A stretch of 51,877 nucleotides of DNA from Blastopirellula sp. (GTDB taxonomy: Bacteria > Planctomycetota > Planctomycetia > Pirellulales > Pirellulaceae): NCBI GenBank assembly GCA_002733575.1, contig NVWB01000156.1:1-51877 (forward strand). The letters run 5' to 3'. The stretch's first letter is position 1, and the number at the start of each line of letters is the position of its first letter. The position numbers were made by a program, and so were the translations under genes. Positions 36,601-42,271 of the stretch are shown piece after piece. Under the pieces are notes generated by a model, which searched no databases, had not been told where the DNA came from, and saw only the letters and a list, made by a program, of their open reading frames with translations.

Positions 36601-37981
36601 TCTTTGGTTCGGCCTGTTCTTCTAATAAGCTGGATCGAGCCCGCCATGTGGTGTACCCGCCCAATTTGTGTTGTTCCGGCGGAGGAATATATCCTTCGGC
36701 TCCATTGGCCAATTCGATAGTGAAAGTTGATTTGAGCGGGCTCTCTTTTTTGATTGCCAGGCCCGTTTCGCTATAGACTTCATTCGGGATCGTGGCGATT
36801 CCCAAGTCGCCAATTCGTAGTGCTTGCAACTTCAATTCTCGCGTGGGCGGCTGTTCGCTAATAAGCACGGTCTCTCTCGCGTAAACTTCTTCCAGCCCTC
36901 GCGGTTTTCTGCCGTTAAATTGCTTGAGGTATTCTTTTGCTTCTGTGACTTCCTCTGCCGATGGCATGCGTACATTTAATTCCAGTTTTGTTTCAGCCAT
37001 TACCAGTGGAACCCAATCGAAGTATTGAATCTTGTTGTAGGCCGCGAATCCGGTCTGTGCTACGTTTTTTCCAATAGATAAAGCATCAAACTTTCGTTTG
37101 CTATCTTTCTCAAAGTCTAAGCAATTGGTATCACCACTGGTGCCGTTCGACATGATGCCGACAAAGGCAGGCGTTTGGTTTTCTGCTCCAATCAATCGCT
37201 CCATCTCGTTGGCAAACACCGCAAAGTAATCGGCCGAAAGAGCAGCAGATCCGGCGTAGTGGGTTGAATAATTACCCAATAAGGCAATCGGTTTGCCATC
37301 CCGTGTTTGAATTGAAACGACCGAAACTTCGGGGTCAACCGTTCCCGTTCGTTTTATCTTGTTAGGGTTGCCGTGCCCCGGGTTCATCTGGGCCTGGTCG
37401 TTTTGTTTACCACTAAAACGATTCGTTCTGGCGGTGCCTGGCTTCATTAAGTAGCGTCGAATAAAGACACTCTCGTGATTTTCTGCAGATGCCCAGCCGA
37501 TTCTGGCCGGTTGTAGATTCTTGGATGCTTGCTGAATTCCCTTGGCAATTTGCACCGGTAAAAATTTCGAGTATCTTTCATCGGCACTACTTCCCAAACA
37601 GCCCATCACACTCGGCGCGCTATGGGTATGTGTGGCGGATATTAAAATGCGATTCGGTGGAATGCCGGTTGCCTTTTTAGCAAGTTCCTTCGCTTCATCG
37701 AGCAACTTCCGAGGAATCATGCAGCTATCAACCACCACAATCGCCAGCCGAGTCTGTCCATCGTCTAACACGATACAGCGAGCATGCAAACGATCACGAA
37801 TCTGGCTCGCGGTTCGTTCGTACATGCCTCCATTCACAATCACAGGGAACTCTGTAGGAGAAATGTCAACCGCAAAGGCACCTGCCTGAAACAGCGGGGC
37901 CTCAGTTTCGTCGGCAGCAGCAATCTGACAACTGAAGAGAACGAGTGAGACAACAGCAACTGACAGATGCTTAGGCCACAT
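33629..37981 (-). CDS. Ceramidase-like / PVC heme dehydrogenase / HEAT / cytochrome c fusion protein
   Basis: 1450 residues, with signal peptide MWPKHLSVAVVSLVLFSCQI. Domains: a neutral/alkaline ceramidase-like N-terminal hydrolase domain (about 30-480) with FQAGAFAVDISPTEFPV, the zinc-site-type ATHTHSAP (His118, His120) and NYSTHYAGS; a PVC-type 'membrane-bound dehydrogenase' propeller (TIGR02604-like, about 520-880) with KGYKIELVAAEPLIEDPVAF, DGRLWVVEMTDYP and NGLRWGLDNWVYCANG; a HEAT-like helical repeat region (about 900-1290); and a TIGR02603-type cytochrome c domain with CSSCH (1329-1333) and GPDLKGL. GGAG precedes the ATG. Each part is known alone or in smaller sets; the whole chain would hydrolyse an amide- or ester-type substrate and pass electrons to heme, which is inference. 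It lies downstream of ThuA and DUF1080 genes on the same strand. Confidence 0.9.
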   Translation of the reverse strand: MWPKHLSVAVVSLVLFSCQIAAADETEAPLFQAGAFAVDISPTEFPVIVNGGMYERTASQIRDRLHARCIVLDDGQTRLAIVVVDSCMIPRKLLDEAKELAKKATGIPPNRILISATHTHSAPSVMGCLGSSADERYSKFLPVQIAKGIQQASKNLQPARIGWASAENHESVFIRRYLMKPGTARTNRFSGKQNDQAQMNPGHGNPNKIKRTGTVDPEVSVVSIQTRDGKPIALLGNYSTHYAGSAALSADYFAVFANEMERLIGAENQTPAFVGIMSNGTSGDTNCLDFEKDSKRKFDALSIGKNVAQTGFAAYNKIQYFDWVPLVMAETKLELNVRMPSAEEVTEAKEYLKQFNGRKPRGLEEVYARETVLISEQPPTRELKLQALRIGDLGIATIPNEVYSETGLAIKKESPLKSTFTIELANGAEGYIPPPEQHKLGGYTTWRARSSLLEEQAEPKIRKTVIELLNKVQQANVPRSIKAGKKVSRNSADLLHSLSEYKNRPFVASPVSPEESLKYLQIAKGYKIELVAAEPLIEDPVAFDWSEDGRLWVVEMTDYPLGVDGNGKPGGRIKVLEDTNQDGKYDKATVFASGLSFPNGILCWKDGILVTCAPDILFLPDRDENDKADSIEKIYSGFTEGNPQLRINGLRWGLDNWVYCANGISSVDPIQSSQSDQKIAIRGRDLRIDPRTGKFEALTGRAQFGRNRDDFGNWFGCSNAKPMWHYVLEDRYISRNPFLKVSQSINDVSVTPAPGAIFPIGRRGIFFHESQVGHHTSANSAMVYRDSLLFGNQSFCFTSEPVNNLIHRERIMRKGSTFTSQRIDEESNQEFLASFDNWFRPNMMRTGPDGALWIADIYREVIDHPQYVPKDRWSELDFRAGEGLGRIYRVVPIGKELRTIPDMTNLSPIQVAKLMTSPNGIVRDRAQRHLVLNNLQQASKTLRALSQSGLLPQTQIQSLWTLQGLGTLKISDVVTALSDKHPEVQRNAIQLSEFYPQEFQLFSPSFNELTQNSDESVRLQLALSLGEHDSSNTSSLIALLSRTSGDSHFQDALLSSLTTENIDQVTQEFFQKETESQPHQFGATLLAMAIRMGKIETAAKHLPLYLRESDLEVWQLTALTQISAALSEKKLTMTDLIRKSEDATQVQQQWETMRTQLSKKVIDIKQSDSLRIAAISVLGITSKGDAELTTLLSEELLTSSQSFAVQQAAIQSLSSIAGDRVPELLFANWKSHTPQLRQEIITVLLSRKSWTTQLISDLESSDNVRAADIDTTSRQLLLRNRDSNLQKKAAAIFESVKDVDRALVIQNYQTALEQTGSVELGRKTFIERCSSCHQLEGQGIQVGPDLKGLTTTTPESFLTSILDPNRSIDARYLGYNLLTVSGITFSGILADESGSSLTLLTQNGKKQVVPRHEIEEIQSTGISLMPQGFEKDITITQMRDLLSYLEDQLH

Positions 37982-38039
37982 GAAGAGGCTCCGTATTTAA
38001 ATTGGGCAGGATGAATGGAGGAGAGTCTAGCCTCAAACC

Positions 38040-38909
38040 TTACTTCTTCTTAGCAGGCGTTGGTTTCTTTTTCGCATCGGGATTATCGGTCTCTAGCGAG
38101 ATCGGTTCCACCCCTGTGCCTGCAAATCCTTTTTTGGCTGAACCATTTTTCGCCAAGCCATCAACAGTCCACAGCAAGCCACGAGCGACCACATCTAGCC
38201 ACTGGCTGGAGTTCATCGTTTCGTTGTGATGCCCGAGCGTTGTGCCGAAGACTTTTGATTTACCGTAACTGTTGGTCCAGATCACGGTGTGATCCTTCTT
38301 CGTATCGACCCCGTAAGTTTTGGCCAGGGGAGTCATATTAGGCCACGCTTTTTCAATCTTATAGAGTTCGCCATTGGGTGTTTCCCAGTGAGCAGGAAAG
38401 CCGCTCATAATAGGGTTGTCCATTTTAAGATTGATGACATCAACAGCACGATGGCTTTCGTGGCTCATCGAAGTCACGCCGACCAGTTTTCGCCACTCAT
38501 CGGTTTTTGCATTGCGGTAACTGTGCATCGAACAATGAATAAACAGGGCCGCTACGCCGGTCTCGGTGTGGGCCTTCACAATGCTTTCGACAAAATCGAC
38601 ATCAGTGACTCCGCCATAGCATTCGTTGTGAACCACCACGTCATACGGCTTGATCCAATCATGATTTTTGTAGACGGGTACTTTCGTGGCGCGATCTGTC
38701 TCGGCCAATTCTACATCCCAATCAATGCTAACCCGTTGGCTCATGCCTTGGGTGATGATCTTGATTTGATTGGGATAGTCATGGCAACATCCGCCGGTGA
38801 TTAACAGACCTTTGAGTTTGGTCTTCTTTTCCTCGGCTTGGCTAGATGTAAAAGTGGCCACAACAAAAGTGATAGCAAGCGTGGCCATCATGAGTCGGCG
38901 AATGGTCAT
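38040..38909 (-). CDS. ThuA domain-containing protein, exported
   Basis: 289 residues. A signal peptide (MTIRRLMMATLAITFVVATF, cleaved near SSQA) precedes a ThuA-like domain: LKGLLITGGCCHDYPNQ, YDVVVHNECYGG, FVESIVKAHTETGVAALFIH with CSMHSYR, and VFGTTLGHHNETM. ThuA is a class I glutamine amidotransferase-like fold, and some members act on disaccharides or 3-keto sugars. The C-terminal tail is Lys/Pro/Ala-rich (KKKPTPAKKK). GAGGAA lies about 7 nt before the ATG. It stands between the DUF1080 gene (68 bp upstream) and the ceramidase fusion (58 bp downstream), forming one transcription unit of sugar-associated exported proteins. Confidence 0.9.
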   Translation of the reverse strand: MTIRRLMMATLAITFVVATFTSSQAEEKKTKLKGLLITGGCCHDYPNQIKIITQGMSQRVSIDWDVELAETDRATKVPVYKNHDWIKPYDVVVHNECYGGVTDVDFVESIVKAHTETGVAALFIHCSMHSYRNAKTDEWRKLVGVTSMSHESHRAVDVINLKMDNPIMSGFPAHWETPNGELYKIEKAWPNMTPLAKTYGVDTKKDHTVIWTNSYGKSKVFGTTLGHHNETMNSSQWLDVVARGLLWTVDGLAKNGSAKKGFAGTGVEPISLETDNPDAKKKPTPAKKK

Positions 38910-38977
38910 GAAATGTTCCTCGGGTTAATTTCGATTGATGTCTTTTAAGCGGCTATTCGATTCCGGTGTTGTTATTT

Positions 38978-39646
38978 CTAAGGCAATTCACGAATATAGA
39001 TGTTGCGGAACTCAAGCCGGTTACCGTGGTTTTGTAATTCGATTTGGCCGCTTGGGTAAATGGGCTTATCGCGTTCCCAGTAGTTTTCTAGAATGACATT
39101 GTCAACGACTAACTTGCCGTTCAGTTTGATTGTGACTTTCTCGCCGACCATGCGAATGAAAAACGTGTTCCACTCTCCAATCGGGTTGTCGGCGATTACC
39201 AGTGGTTTGTCGGGATTCTTTTTATTGTTGAACAGTCCACCAGAGCCCACGTTTTTTTGGCTCGGATCCCAGATTTGAACTTGCGGCGATCCCCGTAAGT
39301 AAATACCACTGTCTCCATCTTTAAGAATCTTCCAGTCAACATACATCTCGAAGTTCGCGTAATCTTTAATTGTGCATAAGCTTTTGCCTTTGCCGCTGAA
39401 GATTAGTACGCCGTCTTCAACGGTCCAATTTAGCTTGGCTCGCTGGTTCGCTTTTTCTTGTTCTGCCGCCAGCTTTTCCTTGCTCATGGCAGCACGTGTT
39501 TTGGGATTGCCGACTAAGCCTTTGAAGTTCGTAAGGTCTTTGCCATTAAATAAAGTCTTAAAGCCTTTGGGTGCGTGGCCATCATGACTAAGAGCAGGGC
39601 CAATCATCACGGTCATTGATAAAACCATGGCAAGCAAAAATCGCAT
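38978..39646 (-). CDS. DUF1080 / 3-keto-disaccharide hydrolase family protein, copy 1
   Basis: 222 residues with a signal peptide (MRFLLAMVLSMTVMIGPALS). The rest is a concanavalin-like jelly roll of the 3keto-disac_hyd (DUF1080) family: FKTLFNGKDLTNFKG, WTVEDGVLIFSGKGKSLCTI, NFEMYVDWKILKDGDSGIYL, GSPQVQIWDP, PIGEWNTFFIRMVGEKVTIK and PSGQIELQNHGNRLEFRNI. Characterised relatives cleave 3-keto-glycosides made by Gfo/Idh-type or other dehydrogenases. AAGGA lies 9 nt upstream of the ATG. It is the first gene of the block running to ThuA and the ceramidase-dehydrogenase fusion, consistent with an oxidise-then-cleave route. Confidence 0.92.
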   Translation of the reverse strand: MRFLLAMVLSMTVMIGPALSHDGHAPKGFKTLFNGKDLTNFKGLVGNPKTRAAMSKEKLAAEQEKANQRAKLNWTVEDGVLIFSGKGKSLCTIKDYANFEMYVDWKILKDGDSGIYLRGSPQVQIWDPSQKNVGSGGLFNNKKNPDKPLVIADNPIGEWNTFFIRMVGEKVTIKLNGKLVVDNVILENYWERDKPIYPSGQIELQNHGNRLEFRNIYIRELP

Positions 39647-39770
39647 AATGGGGTTCCTTGAAAAGTGGTGGGAAAGGGAATGATTTGGTGGGAAGTAAAT
39701 TGCTGTCGATGAAACTTCACTCGATTCTAACGCAGCCCCGAGTGAGAATCACGTCCCTAGCGAGAATTTT

Positions 39771-39900
39771 AGACACTTCTCGGCGAACTCCACCACTTTC
39801 ACCCTGTACTTGCAGGCATTTCAATACTGCGACGGATGAACCCCATTAGGACAATAAAACACTCTATTTACGACACTTCTCGCTGAACTTCACCACTTTC
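39771..39900 (+). repeat. Two 30-bp direct repeats spaced 100 bp apart
   Basis: Copy 1 (39771-39800) and copy 2 (39871-39900) share ACACTTCTCG, GAACT and CACCACTTTC with only a few changes. A third, inverted copy (40304-40329, GGTGGAGTTCAGCGAAAAGT) and a half copy at 40268-40279 (GGCACTTCTCGG) flank the same region. Confidence 0.65.
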
Positions 39901-39977
39901 AGCCTTCTACCCGACAATAATATCGGCATCAGAACCGTCATCGATCTTCAAATCATCATCATAAAATTCCTTCAAAA

Positions 39978-40225
39978 GATGTCTCACGCTAAGCCGCAAA
40001 GCCGCCAAGGACGGAAGAAGAGAGATTACCACCAAGTCACTAAGACACGAAGAAAGAAGAAGTTTTAAACACAGAGGCACAGAGAGAACAGAGAGTTGGG
40101 GTTCACATTTCATCTTGTAGATCATGTTTATCTTGTCGAAAAAAAAGATTCTCACGCGAAGCCTCGAAGCCGCGAAGGGGTTTTGCTTCAAACTTTCTTG
40201 GCGTCTTTGCACCTTGGCGTGATAT
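39978..40225. repeat. Modular CACGAAG/CACAGAGG-type dispersed repeats
   Basis: Short imperfect modules succeed each other: CTCACGCTAAGCCGCAAAG, ACCACCAAGTCACTAAGACA followed by CGAAGAAAG, AACACAGAGGCACAGAGAG, then ATCTTGT...TCTTGTCGAAAAAAA and CTCACGCGAAGCCTCGAAG. The same modules in the same or inverted order occur at 45745-45990 and 51515-51877. Any reading frame through them is spurious. Confidence 0.65.
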
Positions 40226-40559
40226 TAATTTTGTTTGCTTGAGGATTATTGATTATGCACAATAATTGGCACTTCTCGGATGATCGCATGCCTAGCCAAT
40301 TAAATTGGTGGAGTTCAGCGAAAAGTGGCCCATTTTGCTAAGTAATTCGAGATACTTTTGATAATAAGATTAGATGGTTTTTCGTAAAGTGCCCGAGTTA
40401 TTCCAATTAAATACTGATTCTGAGTCGATTCTGCTTGATTATTTCATGGTTGAAATCTTCTCCGATTGCTATCAGAGAGTTGAATCTTGATTGAAATCGG
40501 ACCATAATGATTCGATTCCCTACCAGTTCCCCTCCCTTGAAATTTTACGGAGATTAACG

Positions 40560-41219
40560 ATGAATCGAATTTTAATGACCACTTCTTTAGCAGTGGCCTG
40601 TTGTTTGACGAGCACCAGTTTTGCAGCAGATTGGGTTTCGCTATTTAACGGCAAAGACCTAAGCGGCTGGACACAAAAAAACGGAATCGCAACGTACCAA
40701 GCTGACCATGGAACCATATTAGGCAAGACCGCCAAAGGCAGCCCTAACTCGTTCTTATGCTCTGATAAAGAGTACGGTAATTTTGAACTTGAGTTTGAAG
40801 TGAAAGTTGACGAAGGGCTAAACTCTGGCGTACAAATTCGCTCGAAGACGAAAGATACTGGTAGCGATAAAAAGAACGATAAAGTGGGTCGCGTCTTTGG
40901 TCCTCAAGTCGAGATCGAATCAGGTCCAGCGGAAGCTGGCTATGTGTATGGCGAAGCAACAGGCTTGAATTGGTTGACTCCTAAAGAACGATTGATTCCA
41001 CACGATCACTTCAAAAATGATGGCTGGAATAAATTTAGAGTGGTAGCCAATGGCCCGCGAATTCAAACTTGGATTAACGGCCACGCCATTGAAGATTTGA
41101 AGCACCCCGAAGTCTACAAGACTCACCCTAAAGGTTTCATCGGTCTTCAAGTTCACGGCGTCGGAGACAAAGGCCCGTTTGAAGTGCGTTGGAGAAACAT
41201 CCGCATCAAAGAGCTATAA
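40560..41219 (+). CDS. DUF1080 / 3-keto-disaccharide hydrolase family protein, copy 2
   Basis: 219 residues; the ATG at 40560 follows ACGGAG by 7 nt and begins a signal peptide (MNRILMTTSLAVACCLTSTS, ending FAA). Family motifs: WVSLFNGKDLSGWTQKNG, TYQADHGTILGKT, NFELEFEVKVDEGLNSGVQI, GPQVEIESGPAEAGYVYGEA, GWNKFRVVANGPRIQTWING and KGFIGLQVHGVGDKGPFEVR. It is the more typical DUF1080 form compared with copy 1, which lacks the PQVEI-to-YGEA stretch. It forms a single-gene unit transcribed away from copy 1 and closed by a strong terminator. Confidence 0.93.
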   Translation: MNRILMTTSLAVACCLTSTSFAADWVSLFNGKDLSGWTQKNGIATYQADHGTILGKTAKGSPNSFLCSDKEYGNFELEFEVKVDEGLNSGVQIRSKTKDTGSDKKNDKVGRVFGPQVEIESGPAEAGYVYGEATGLNWLTPKERLIPHDHFKNDGWNKFRVVANGPRIQTWINGHAIEDLKHPEVYKTHPKGFIGLQVHGVGDKGPFEVRWRNIRIKEL

Positions 41220-41250
41220 ACCGAATACGTGATTCAGATGACAAGAAATT

Positions 41251-41291
41251 AAAAGAGGGTTGATCACCAGTTGTGGTCAACCCTCTTTTTT
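41251..41291. terminator. Bidirectional rho-independent terminator
   Basis: A 17-bp stem with one G-U pair (AAAAGAGGGTTGATCAC / GTGGTCAACCCTCTTTT, 5-nt loop) with A- and T-runs at its ends lies between the convergent DUF1080 and propeller genes. Confidence 0.88.
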
Positions 41292-41312
41292 ATTGTGTGA
41301 TTGTCGAATTGA

Positions 41313-42236
41313 TTAAGCAACAATATGCAATCGATTAGTGGCCAAGTCGAGTACAATGACACGGCCCTGGGTATCAACTGCAAGATCGAACCCGCCGGTG
41401 TTGCAGCCTAGCCCATTATCGTTTTCGCTTGCTTTGGCATTTTCGGGGAAGGCATCTGGTCCCATGATTTGAGCAATAAACTGGCCCTTTTGATCAAACT
41501 GTTTGATGCGAGGTTGAGATCGTTCGGCAGTGATGAATGTGCCATCGGCTGTAACCGCTAAACCAACAGGGTTACAGCAGCCAGAGAACCCAGCAGGGTC
41601 ACGCGACTTCTTGCCCCAGGAACCGAGTTTAACGCCTGCCAACGAATAGATATCGATGCGATGTCTTCTTGAGTTGACCACATGAAGCTGATCTTTGACG
41701 ACCATGATTTTCAATTGGGAAGCTGGCGTCTGTACCTTGGAATCAAGGTCAATGGAACCGAGGATTTCTAGTTCAGAGTTCAGTTGCCAAACCACTTGGG
41801 TGCCAGAATCGGAGATCATAATTCCTTCGTCATGAACCGCAATTTCAGATAAGACGCTGGCTTTATCAAAAGCAGATACCGTTTTCGTTGTTTTGCCATC
41901 GGCGTTCACTAATGCTACGGAGTTAATAAAGCCGACTAGCATCTGACCGTTCTCGAAAGCATGGAGGGCCCTAACAGGTTTCGTAAAGTCATGCTTTGCT
42001 AATTGGGTTCCTTGACGATTGTAAATTGCCACTGAGTTATCTACGGCAACGTACAACTGCCCGCTCGCGTTGGTGACCACTTTTCTGGTTTGTCGTCCCT
42101 CGATTTGAATCGTGGAGTTGACCTTTTCTGTGGCTGCTGTGTTTTGGCAAATCACGCTAGAGACGCCGACTGCCGAGGCCAAAGTCGCGGTTGTTTTTAC
42201 AAATTCACGACGATTTGTTTTTTGATTGTTGTGCAT
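41313..42236 (-). CDS. Tat-exported NHL-type six-bladed beta-propeller protein with CCNP motif
   Basis: 307 residues. A twin-arginine signal (NRREFVKTTATLASAVGVSS) precedes an NHL/SMP-30-like propeller. Repeated blade signatures are visible: GQLYVAVDNSVAIYNRQG, GIMISDSGTQVVWQLN, QLHVVNSRRHRIDIYSLAG, GTFITAERSQPRIKQFDQKG and GRVIVLDLATNRLHIV. A conserved Cys pair lies in GFSGCCNPVGLA (Cys220-Cys221), and another Cys lies in LGCNTGGFDL. The protein at 44293 carries the same FxxCCNP element, so they are paralogs. AGG lies 9 nt upstream of the start. It is the last gene of a three-gene unit (gap 35 bp). The function is unknown; vicinal cysteines suggest metal or redox binding. Confidence 0.85.
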   Translation of the reverse strand: MHNNQKTNRREFVKTTATLASAVGVSSVICQNTAATEKVNSTIQIEGRQTRKVVTNASGQLYVAVDNSVAIYNRQGTQLAKHDFTKPVRALHAFENGQMLVGFINSVALVNADGKTTKTVSAFDKASVLSEIAVHDEGIMISDSGTQVVWQLNSELEILGSIDLDSKVQTPASQLKIMVVKDQLHVVNSRRHRIDIYSLAGVKLGSWGKKSRDPAGFSGCCNPVGLAVTADGTFITAERSQPRIKQFDQKGQFIAQIMGPDAFPENAKASENDNGLGCNTGGFDLAVDTQGRVIVLDLATNRLHIVA

Positions 42237-42271
42237 CGTATTTTACCTAAAAAAGTAAGTAAGGTGATTTG

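Larger units (their letters stand above)
39647..40559. other. Long repeat-bearing intergenic region between divergent DUF1080 genes
   Basis: 913 bp with no intact gene. 39771-39800 and 39871-39900 are near-identical 30-bp copies of ACACTTCTCG...CACCACTTTC exactly 100 bp apart, and an inverted relative lies at 40304-40329. 39978-40225 is a chain of CACGAAG/GCCGCAAAG/CACAGAGG-type modules. Minus-strand 39907-39969 reads an acidic C-terminus-like peptide (FYDDDLKIDDGSDADIIVG, stop) that may be the relic of a gene. ACGGAG at 40547-40552, 7 nt before the ATG at 40560, is the ribosome binding site of the next gene. Confidence 0.5.

Noticed and set aside
38289..38804. 171-codon open frame antisense to ThuA
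   Set aside because: It is fully contained in the ThuA gene, whose motifs and signal peptide are clear.
39771..39900. Possible CRISPR array
   Set aside because: There are only two direct copies with a 70-bp interval, the third is inverted, and no cas gene is present.
39907..40212. 101-codon minus-strand frame in the intergenic repeats
   Set aside because: Most of it is translated CACGAAG/CACAGAGG repeat modules; only its last 20 or so codons look non-random and are reported as a possible relic.
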